The notes beneath the pieces were generated by a model, which did not search any database, was not told where the DNA came from, and saw only the letters and a list, made by a program, of their open reading frames with translations. A stretch of 10,316 nt of DNA from Parcubacteria group bacterium CG1_02_39_15 (lineage in GTDB: Bacteria > Patescibacteriota > Minisyncoccia > Minisyncoccales > Paceibacteraceae), in assembly GCA_001872265.1 (NCBI GenBank), contig MNWE01000031.1, forward strand, positions 1 to 10,316. Reading direction: 5' to 3'. Below are positions 1-8,200 of this stretch, in pieces (position 1 is the stretch's first letter; the number at the start of each line of letters is the position of its first letter). The translations under genes and the position numbers were made by a program.

Positions 1-424
1 CCAAAAACTGAGCTAATTGAGGAGTCATTTTAGAAGGGAAAGAAATCTTCTTAGTACTACCCTTAATTCTGCTTGGTTTGAAATCTGAAATATCAGTTTT
101 ATTACCAAATAAAGCAGGCCCACGACTAATTGCTACGTAGTCGCTTTTTCTGATTGAAGAGGCCGCTTTCCAACCCGATGAACCATCTTCATTCATAACC
201 CAAAGTGGATGTTCGGCTGTTGCTTCAATTTGATATCCGCGCCTTGTGGTTAATTTATAAAATTGACAGATGCCATTATTATAGTTTTTAGCTGTCTCTT
301 CAATCCCGTCCCTGGTGACCAGTTTGAGTTTAAAATCAGTTTCACTATTTAAGGGCAAGGGGCAAAGCTCTTCAAAAGTCAACATCCCTCTTTCAGTAAA
401 TATAAAAGTATCTGCCCCAGAAGT
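1..424 (-). mobile_element. N-terminal part of an intein in the FtsK P-loop
   Basis: An intein is a self-splicing protein insert. Directly after GSTGTGK the protein continues TSGADTFIFTERGMLTFEEL, which resembles intein Block A (nucleophile, x, x, x, D-T, then beta strands). About 67 residues later comes Block B: GYQIEATAEHPLWV, with T462 and H465 as the TxxH residues that assist the first N-S/N-O acyl shift. It is followed by GWKAASSIRKSDYVAI, typical of Hint domains. At the window edge MTPQLAQFL (526-534) resembles the opening of a LAGLIDADG endonuclease block. The first residue is uncertain. S395 is a conventional nucleophile, leaving GKT in the N-extein. T394 gives better register with the usual C1-x-x-x-D-T pattern, but Thr1 would be unusual. 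The C-terminal HN and the +1 residue lie outside the window. The intein call is strong and the boundary is provisional. Confidence 0.88.
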
Positions 425-1603
425 CTTCCCTGTTCCCGTCGAGCCTGCCACCAACAGATGGGGCATTCTGCCTATGTCTGCGTAAATCGGCTTGCCGGAA
501 ACATTCCTGCCCAAACAAATAACTAAACTGGAAAGGGCGTGCTGAAATTGATAATCAGCAACTAAATCTTTCAACCTAACTTTGGCCCGCGCCCTGTTTG
601 GCACCTCAATCCCCACTAAAGATTTTCCGGGTATTGGCGCTTCTATTCTAATAGGATGAGCCGCCAAAGCTAAAGATAAGTCATTGGACAGGGTAGTAAT
701 TTTAGAAAGCTTTATGCCTTCGGCAGGCTTTAAAGCATACTGGGTGACTGTTGGCCCGATATTAACCTCCGACATTTCCACCGGAATGCCAAAGTTTTCT
801 AAGGTTTTTTTTATGACTGCCGAATTTATTCTAGTATCGCCGGCAGTAGGTTTTTCTTGATCTGCCGATAATAAATCTAAGGGCGGAGGCTGATATTGAA
901 TAAATGGAGTTTTCTTAGGGACCGCTTTGGTTTTCAGCTCTAACATTGGGGCCTCGTCCTCCACTTCGGGCTCTAATTTTATTGGAGTTGTAATTTTAGG
1001 CTCAATCTCTTTAACCTTAAAATGCGGAGTAAAGATTTTTTTTATTAAAGACGGCCTCTTTTCCTCTTTTACTTCTTTTACTTCCGACTTGGGTTGTTTA
1101 AGTAAATACCAAAAGATTAAACATCCTATTACAATTATCCCGCCCAAAATTATCTGGGTAACCCAGAGGCCAAAAAGTTTTAAAAGCGGCAGAGTTATCA
1201 GGTGCCCAAGCCAGCCCCCGGCTTTTAAAACAGCGACGTCTTGGCCATTCAGGGTGCTTAAAACTCCCGAAGCTCCTAAAGCTAAAAGAATGATCCCCAA
1301 AAGCACGCCGCCTAAAAATTTTTGATAGCGAGTAGTAAAAAAAGCTAACCCAGCTAATACTAAAATCAAGGGCATAGCAAAAGCCGCTTTACCAATTAAA
1401 AAAGTAAGGGCTTGCATTATCGCTTTCCCTGCTATCCCCGCTTTTTCAAAAAAACTTAGGGCTATAATAATAGCCAATACAAGAGTTACTACCCCTAAGA
1501 TTTGTTTTTTAGTAGTCCGAGGTAATGAAAAACGAGAAGATTTCTTTTCTTGTAAGAGAGATTTTTTAGAAGAGTTCCTATTTTTTTTCTTTTTCTTTTT
1601 CAT
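1..1603 (-). CDS. ftsK: DNA translocase FtsK/SpoIIIE, interrupted by an intein at Walker A (3' end beyond window)
   Basis: This gene encodes a membrane-anchored hexameric ATPase that pumps chromosomal DNA through the closing septum. Reading from the ATG at 1603, 534 residues are visible with no stop. Residues 1-33 are very basic (MKKKKKKNRN start). Hydrophobic segments lie at about 34-52, 70-92, 97-117 and 147-169, giving a four-pass anchor. An acidic/basic linker follows (about 170-245), then the FtsK alpha domain at about 255-345 (GPTVTQYALKPA, APIPGKSLVGIEVPN). HLLVAGSTGTGKT (382-394) is the Walker A strand and P-loop. From 394/395 the sequence becomes a Hint/intein domain, and the Walker B half and gamma domain are not seen. 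The start is well fixed because an in-frame TGA lies one codon upstream (1609-1607). It overlaps rpoC by 26 bp. GAGG sits only 1 nt before the ATG, so translation probably depends on coupling to rpoC. The family call is secure. Confidence 0.93.
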   Translation of the reverse strand, partial: MKKKKKKNRNSSKKSLLQEKKSSRFSLPRTTKKQILGVVTLVLAIIIALSFFEKAGIAGKAIMQALTFLIGKAAFAMPLILVLAGLAFFTTRYQKFLGGVLLGIILLALGASGVLSTLNGQDVAVLKAGGWLGHLITLPLLKLFGLWVTQIILGGIIVIGCLIFWYLLKQPKSEVKEVKEEKRPSLIKKIFTPHFKVKEIEPKITTPIKLEPEVEDEAPMLELKTKAVPKKTPFIQYQPPPLDLLSADQEKPTAGDTRINSAVIKKTLENFGIPVEMSEVNIGPTVTQYALKPAEGIKLSKITTLSNDLSLALAAHPIRIEAPIPGKSLVGIEVPNRARAKVRLKDLVADYQFQHALSSLVICLGRNVSGKPIYADIGRMPHLLVAGSTGTGKTSGADTFIFTERGMLTFEELCPLPLNSETDFKLKLVTRDGIEETAKNYNNGICQFYKLTTRRGYQIEATAEHPLWVMNEDGSSGWKAASSIRKSDYVAISRGPALFGNKTDISDFKPSRIKGSTKKISFPSKMTPQLAQFL

Positions 1604-4600
1604 GCCTCAGGCCGGTACCTGCTGGTATCAGTTTACCAATTATTACGTTTTCCTTCAATCCTCTCAATTTATCTTCTTTGCCTTCTACCGCAGCTTTAAT
1701 CAAAACTCTGGAAGTTTCTTGAAAAGAAGCAGCTGACAAGAAGGAGTCGGTAGTTAGAGCCACCCTGGAAATTCCCAGCAGAATCGGAACACCCTTTGCT
1801 GGTTCCTTTTTTTCCTTCTTCATCCTGGCATCTTCCTCAATAAACTTGGCCCTCTCCACAATCTCATTAGTTGTAAAAAGACTCGCTCCTGGATTTTTAA
1901 TCCTTATCCTGGAGAACATCTGGCGAATGATTACCTCGAGGTGCTTGTCGTGGATTAAGGCGCCTTGAGAAGCGTAAATCTTTTGAATTTCTTTTATTAT
2001 GTAGCGCTGGACCATGCCTTGGTCAGAAGACTTAAACAACTCTTTTAGGTCTAAGCTTCCTTCCCAGAGTTGCTGCCCTGGTTTTACAACTTGGCCCGGC
2101 TCAACCCAAATTGCCACTCTTGGCGGCGCCTGATACTCCATCACCTCTGATTTTTTACTTTTTGTTTTGGAGGTGGGAGCTTTGATCCTTATTTTTATTT
2201 TTCTCTCCGGAGTAATCTCCAAAACTTTTCCTTGGGCCCCGGCAATTTCGGCTTTGCCGGCTGGCGTCCGCGCCTCAAAAATTTCCTGCACTCTCGGCAA
2301 ACCCATGGTAATATCGCCTCCGCCAGCCACGCCTCCGGTATGAAATGTTCTCATTGTTAATTGAGTACCGGGTTCCCCTATTGCCTGAGCAGCTACAACC
2401 CCCACCGCCTCGCCAATTTTAACTAACTCGTTATTCCCCAAATCCCAACCATAACACTTCTGACAAGCTCCTCTGGCCGTTTTGCAACTTAAAGGAGAAC
2501 GTACTCTTATTTTTTCAATGCCTAATTTAGCTATTTTTTCAGCTTTCTCCCAACTAATGATTTCTCCTTCTTTACAAACGCCTCTAATTTTGTCTAAGGA
2601 GATTCGTCCTACAATTTTTAACAGGAGACTCTGGCCGATTTCGTCTGCGTCTCGGCGATAAATTTCAATCCCTTCCTTGTCTTTACAATCTTCTTCGGAA
2701 ATCACCACCTCGTGGGCAACATCAACTAACCGACGAGTTAAGTAACCTGCGGTTGATGTTCTAAGAGCGGTGTCGGCTGTCCCCTTCCTGGCTCCGTGAG
2801 TGGAAATGAAGTATTCCAAAACGTCAAACCCTTCTTTGAAAGAATTTTTTACCGGTAATTCTATAATTTGACCGGCTGGATTAATCACTAGACCTTTCAT
2901 TCCGGCCATTTGAACCGGCTGCCCCCAAGAGCCTCTTGCTCCCGCATCCACTAATTGGAACACGGGGCCTTGAGGCGGCAAAGATTGGGGTACTAATTTT
3001 TCAATTGCCGTTTTCGTCCGAGTCCAAACCTCAATTACTTTTGCTGTTTTTTCTTCTTTAGTCAGCAAACCTTTTTTAAAATGCTCTTCAATCTGCTCCA
3101 CTTCTTTTTCAGCAGCTTCCAATATTTTTGGTTTTTCCGGAGGAACAACTAAATCATCTATCCCCCAAGTGATGCCGGCTCTGGTCGAGTATTCAAATCC
3201 TAAATCTTTAATTTTATCTAAGGTTTCGCCAATAGTCTGATAGTCGTATTTTGCCAACACCTCGCCGACTATCCTCTCTAAATCCCTTACTTTAATTATA
3301 TGATTTTGGTAAGGAAAATCTTTAGGCAGGGCTTCGTTAAACAAAATTCTTCCTACGCTCGTCTCTACAAAATCTTTGCCCATTTTTACCTTAATTTTGG
3401 CTTGTAAAGCAACTTGGTCAAATTCGCAAGTTAAAATTGCTTCTTCCGGCGTGCCGAATGCCTTGCCCTCGCCCTTCAAGCCTGTCTGGTCTTTAGTCAG
3501 CCAATAACATCCCAGAACAATATCCTGATAAAGAGTAACAATTGGAGTGCCGGTAGCCGGCTTCAACAAATTGAGCCCGGAAAGCATTCTTTCCTTTGCC
3601 TCTTTTTGAGCCATATCGGATAAGGGCACGTGGACCGCCATTTGGTCGCCATCAAAGTCAGCATTAAAGGACTTACAAACCATTGGATGAATACGAATTG
3701 CCTCTCCTTCAATAAGTATCGGATAGAAGGCTTGAATGCCTAATCTATGTAAAGTTGGCGCTCGGTTTAACAAAACCAGCTTGTCTTTTACCACCTCTTC
3801 CAAGCAAGCCCAAACCTCATCAGTCTCTTCTTCAATTAGCCGAGAAGCTCCCCTGACATTATAAGCAAGCTCTCTATCTAAGATTTTTTTGATTACAAAA
3901 GGTTTAAAAAGCTCCAGAGCCATTTTTTTTGGCAAGCCAACCTGGTCAATCCCCAATTCTGGACCTACCACAATTACCGACCTTCCGGAATAATCTACCC
4001 TTTTCCCTAAGAGATTCTGGCGGAAACGGCCCTGTTTTCCTTTAAGAATGTCAGCCAAAGACTTCAAAAGCCTTCTTCCGCCGGTGGTGGCTTGGGTAGT
4101 GGTACCCTTTCTCATTCCATTATCAATCAAGGCGTCAACCGCTTCCTGGAGCATTCTTTTTTCATTTCTAACAATTACGTCCGGAGCCGCAATTTCCAAA
4201 AGATATTTTAATCTATTGTTTCTATTAATCACTCGGCGGTATAAATCATTTAAATCAGAAGAGGCGTAGCGACCGCCGTCCAATTGAACCATGGGCCGCA
4301 AGTCTGAGGGCAACACCGGCAGGCAGGTCAGAAACATCCATTCAGGTCTTATTCCCGCCTTAATCATTCCCTGAAAGAGCTTTAATCTTCTTAAGATTTT
4401 TCGACGAGCTACTGGCGAAGATTTTTCTTTCTCCAGTTGCGCTTTTAGATTTTGAATTTTTTTCTTTAAATCAATTTTTTCAAAAATTTTCCTTAAGGTT
4501 TCTGCTCCCGTTCCAGCCTCAAAGACTTCCCCGTATTTCAAAGACAAATCATGATATTCCATTTCAGATATAATTTTCAACGGAGTAATAGATTTTACCT

Positions 4601-5141
4601 CTTCTACGGCTTTATCTCTCGCTTCTTTCAGGGCAGCCAAATCCTTTTTCTTTAATTTTTTGTTTCTGGACTTCTGCTTAAACTCTTTTTCAATTTCTAC
4701 TAAAACTTTTTTCCGAGCCTCTTCGCTCGCTTCAGTTACAACGTAAGCGGCAAAATAAATCACCCTTTCCATTTGCTGCATAGAAAGATCCAGCACCTGT
4801 CCCATTCTGGAAGGAACTCCTCTTAAGAACCAAATGTGGCTCACCGGAGTAGCTAATTTGATGTGCCCCATTCTTTCTCGCCTGACGGCAGCCTTGGTCA
4901 CCTCCACCCCGCACCTGTCGCAGACTATTCCCTTGTAGCGAATTCTCTTGTATTTTCCGCAATAACATTCGTAATCTTTCTCCGGACCGAAAATCCGTTC
5001 GCAAAACAGCCCGTCTTTCTCTGCCCTCTGGGTTCGGTAGTTGATGGTTTCAGGTTTAGTCACTTCGCCGTGAGACCAATGCAAAATCTCGTCCGGCGAG
5101 GCTAGTTTTATTCTAATTGCTTCTAAATCTTGTACCCTCAT
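1578..5141 (-). CDS. rpoC: DNA-directed RNA polymerase subunit beta'
   Basis: This is the largest RNA polymerase subunit; it forms the clamp and carries the catalytic Mg2+ site. Visible landmarks in order: zinc-binding domain C59, C61, C74, C77; lid/rudder region and the RQNLLGKRVDYSGRSVIVVGP segment (374-393); the catalytic loop NADFDGDQM (493-501) with Mg ligands D495, D497, D499; bridge helix around 767-806; second zinc site C819, C886, C893, C896; trigger loop with MRTFHTGG (930-937, H934). The length of 1187 aa is short, and the large trigger-loop insertion of E. coli is absent. Residues 989-998 (SKTKSKKSEV) are a Lys/Ser-rich loop. The C terminus is EKEKEKK. The ATG at 5141 gives the family-typical MRVQDLEAIRIKLASP start, but the leader is pure AT-rich sequence with no visible Shine-Dalgarno motif. 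It lies 123 bp after rpoB, and its last 26 bp overlap ftsK. Confidence 0.99.
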   Translation of the reverse strand: MRVQDLEAIRIKLASPDEILHWSHGEVTKPETINYRTQRAEKDGLFCERIFGPEKDYECYCGKYKRIRYKGIVCDRCGVEVTKAAVRRERMGHIKLATPVSHIWFLRGVPSRMGQVLDLSMQQMERVIYFAAYVVTEASEEARKKVLVEIEKEFKQKSRNKKLKKKDLAALKEARDKAVEEVKSITPLKIISEMEYHDLSLKYGEVFEAGTGAETLRKIFEKIDLKKKIQNLKAQLEKEKSSPVARRKILRRLKLFQGMIKAGIRPEWMFLTCLPVLPSDLRPMVQLDGGRYASSDLNDLYRRVINRNNRLKYLLEIAAPDVIVRNEKRMLQEAVDALIDNGMRKGTTTQATTGGRRLLKSLADILKGKQGRFRQNLLGKRVDYSGRSVIVVGPELGIDQVGLPKKMALELFKPFVIKKILDRELAYNVRGASRLIEEETDEVWACLEEVVKDKLVLLNRAPTLHRLGIQAFYPILIEGEAIRIHPMVCKSFNADFDGDQMAVHVPLSDMAQKEAKERMLSGLNLLKPATGTPIVTLYQDIVLGCYWLTKDQTGLKGEGKAFGTPEEAILTCEFDQVALQAKIKVKMGKDFVETSVGRILFNEALPKDFPYQNHIIKVRDLERIVGEVLAKYDYQTIGETLDKIKDLGFEYSTRAGITWGIDDLVVPPEKPKILEAAEKEVEQIEEHFKKGLLTKEEKTAKVIEVWTRTKTAIEKLVPQSLPPQGPVFQLVDAGARGSWGQPVQMAGMKGLVINPAGQIIELPVKNSFKEGFDVLEYFISTHGARKGTADTALRTSTAGYLTRRLVDVAHEVVISEEDCKDKEGIEIYRRDADEIGQSLLLKIVGRISLDKIRGVCKEGEIISWEKAEKIAKLGIEKIRVRSPLSCKTARGACQKCYGWDLGNNELVKIGEAVGVVAAQAIGEPGTQLTMRTFHTGGVAGGGDITMGLPRVQEIFEARTPAGKAEIAGAQGKVLEITPERKIKIRIKAPTSKTKSKKSEVMEYQAPPRVAIWVEPGQVVKPGQQLWEGSLDLKELFKSSDQGMVQRYIIKEIQKIYASQGALIHDKHLEVIIRQMFSRIRIKNPGASLFTTNEIVERAKFIEEDARMKKEKKEPAKGVPILLGISRVALTTDSFLSAASFQETSRVLIKAAVEGKEDKLRGLKENVIIGKLIPAGTGLRHEKEKEKK

Positions 5142-5280
5142 AAAATTAAATTACAAATTACAAGCACCAAATTACAAACAAATTCCAATGACCAAAATTC
5201 AAAATTTCAAACGTTTCGGTCATTGAATATTGGAATTTGGATATTGTTTGGGATTTGGAATTTGTTATTTGGAATTTTCA
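5142..5280. repeat. AT-rich imperfect inverted repeat between rpoB and rpoC
   Basis: The spacer is built from variants of CAAATTCCAA and ATTACAA on one side and their complements (TTGGAATTTG) on the other. The sides meet around AATGACC (5187-5193) and GGTCATT (5218-5224), which pair perfectly over a 24-nt centre. It covers the whole 123-bp spacer and runs into the end of rpoB, supplying its last codons and stop. It would fold into a long imperfect hairpin in the rpoBC mRNA. There is no terminal T-run, and rpoC must be transcribed through it, so it is not a terminator. Spacer repeats of this CAAATTCCAA style are, as I recall, common in candidate-phylum genomes. Confidence 0.7.
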
Positions 5281-8200
5281 TCGTGGGGTTTTTCTTTTAC
5301 TTCCACTGATAACCCCAGAGATTTCAATTCTGCCACTAACAAATTGAAGCTGGCGGGAATATTTGGCGGTTTGATTTCTTCTCCCTTTAAAATTGCTTCG
5401 TAAGTAGCGGCTCTGCCTGACACATCGTCAGATTTGATAGTTAGCATTTCCTGCAAAGTATAAGCTGCGCCATACCCTTCCAAAGCCCAAACTTCCATTT
5501 CTCCAAATCTCTGTCCTCCGAATTGAGCTTTACCGCCCAAGGGCTGTTGGGTAATCAAAGAGTAGGGCCCGATTGACCTCATGTGAATCTTATCTTCCAC
5601 CATGTGGATTAATTTCATCATATAAATATACCCCACCGTTATTTTTTCCGGGAAGGGAAGCCCGGTCTGACCATCATACAGCATCATTTTTCCATCTTCG
5701 GCTAGTCCAGCTTTTTTCAACTCAGTCTTGATGTCTTCCTCGGTAGCACCAGCTAAAGCTGGGGATATAGCATGATAACCTAAAGATTTAGCTGCCCAAC
5801 CTAAATGAGTTTCTAAAATTTGCCCCAAGTTCATTCTAGAAACCACTGAAAGTGGATTTAAAACAATATCTACTGGCGTTCCATCCTCTAAAAATGGCAT
5901 TTCCTCTGCCGGTAGAACTTTAGAAATTACTCCTTTATTGCCGTGGCGGCCAGCCAGTTTGTCTCCGGAGCGGATTTTTCTGAGATTGGCTACTTCCACT
6001 TCTATTCTTTTGATAATTCCCGGCTCCAACTTATGGCCCGATTCTCTGGAAAAAACTTTTACCCCCACCACTCTCCCCCGCTTGCCGTGTTCCATCAATA
6101 AAGAGGTGTCTTTGACTTCTCTGGCTTTTTCACCAAAAATTGCTCTCAATAATCTTTCTTCAGCGGTTAAATCAGCTTCTCCTTTGGGCGAAATTTTTCC
6201 AACTAAAATATCATTCGGGCCGACTTCGGCTCCAATCCTAATAATTCCCTCTTCGTCCAAATCCTTTAATTTCTCTTCGCCGACATTAGGAATATCGCAG
6301 GTGGTTACTTCCGGCCCCAGCTTCGTTTCTCTAACGTCGCAGGCAAAATTCTCAATATAAATTGAAGTGTAAAGATCGTCTTTTACCAATCTTTCTGAAA
6401 CAACTATGGCATCTTCAAAATTCTGCCCTCGCCAGGGAAGAAAAGCCACTAAAACGTTGTTGCCCAAAGATAAGTATCCTTGGGATATTGCTCCCCCATC
6501 AGCCAGAACATCGTCTTTTTTCACGACTTCCCCTTTTTTAACGATTGGCTTTTGATGAAAACAAGTATATTGATTAGTCCTTGTAAAAGTCTTTAAGTCG
6601 TAATTTTTGATTTTCGTTTTTTGATTTTTGATTTTAATTTGGATGTGGTTTGCGTCCACTTCTTCCACTACCCCATCGGTTCCGGCAATGACTTCCTGGC
6701 CCGAATCCCTGGCTACTTTTTCTTCCACGCCGGTCATTACTAAAGGGGGTTCGGGATTAACCAAGGGCACAGATTGCCTTTGCATATTTGAACCCATAAG
6801 CGCCCGGTTGGCATCGTCGTTCTGCAAGAAAGGAATGCAAGAAGTGGCTACTGAAATGCTTTGTTCGGCTGAAACATCAATAAAGTCAATTTTGTCTCTA
6901 TCCGATATGCCCGGCTCTCCTTTAATCCTGGCTTCTACCCTATGAGGAATAATGTTTCCTTTTTCATCAATCGGCACTGCTCCCGCAGCAATGTTATGTT
7001 TTTCCTCTTCGTAAGCATTGAGGTAGTGTATATCGGATGTTACACTACCTTTTTCCACCTTAAAATAAGGGGTTTCTAAGAATCCATAAGGGTTAATCTT
7101 GGCAAAAGAAGCTAAGTGGCCTACCAATCCGATATTGGGTCCTTCTGGGGTTTGGATAGGGCAAATTCGGCCATAATGAGAGGGCTGAACGTCTCTTACC
7201 TCAAATCCAGCTCTTTCTCTGGTTAAACCGCCTGGCCCGGTAGCTGAAAGCCTTCTTTTATGCTCCAATTCCGCGAGAGGGTTTTCATTATCCATAAATT
7301 GAGACATTTGGGAGGAAGTAAAAAATTCTTTCACCACCGCCATTACTGGCCTGGGATTAATCAATTGAGTCGGGACCAAGGTATGAATATCCAAGGTTGA
7401 CATTCTATCTTTAACAATTCTTTCCATTCTCATTAATCCCACTCTCAATCTATTTTGGAGAAGTTCAGCTAAAGTTCTTACTCTTCTATTGCCCAAATGG
7501 TCAATCTGATCTGGTTTTCCATCCAGGTCGTTATTCAAGCGAATAATTTCTCTTAAAACTGCCACCACATCTTCTGGCTTTAATACTCTATCTATTGTAG
7601 CTATCTCCTCCTTTTTGGATTTTAACTCTGGCAATCTCTGCCACATTCTCCACCTGCCAACTTTGGATAAATCGTACCTTTTAAAATTGAAAAACATATT
7701 TTCAATTAATTCCCGAGCCGTATCGGGAGAGGCAAGGTCGCCAGGTCTTAATCTTTGATAAACTTCCACCAGGGCTTCTGCTTGGTTGTGGGTAGTATCT
7801 CTTTTCAAAGTTTCCTCAATATAATCTAGATCGCCTTTATTCACGTCTTGGAAGTGTTCTTTGATAGCCAAATCTTCATCAATGACCGAGCCTCGCGAAG
7901 CAAGGCGAGGTGGGAGATGAGACGAAGTCTCAGCGACCCCAAAAGCCCTTAACAGGCAGGTTGCCGCCACTTTTCTTCTTCTGTCAATTTTTACGCCGAT
8001 AAACCCCGAGTTTTCAGTTTCAAGCTCCAGCCAAGCTCCCCTATTGGGGATGATCTTCGCTCCAAAACGATTTCTGCCTTGGATGTTTTGGGCAGTAAAA
8101 AACGCTCCCGGCGAGCGAATCAATTGGGCGATTGCCACCCTCTCTACTCCATTTACAATAAAAGTTCCCCTCTCTGTCATCAGGGGGAAATCAGTTAAAA

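Noticed and set aside
6..424. Frameshift or gene breakage in ftsK
   Set aside because: The frame stays open with coherent Hint-domain motifs immediately after the P-loop, so an intein explains it without any sequencing or mutational break.
927..1325. Open frame of 132 codons on the plus strand
   Set aside because: It is antisense to the FtsK membrane and linker region, whose minus-strand frame is clearly coding; the plus-strand product has no recognisable motif.
5938..6360. Open frame of 140 codons on the plus strand, with others at 4048-4269, 6628-6945 and 8044-8274
   Set aside because: All lie opposite highly conserved rpoB/rpoC sequence and are Ser/Pro/Leu-rich shadow translations.
7245..7316. 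Rifampicin-resistant beta allele
   Set aside because: Residues matching E. coli Q513, D516, H526 and S531 (here Q408, D411, H421, S426) are all the sensitive type; the L511 position is Met, which alone is not a basis for a resistance call.
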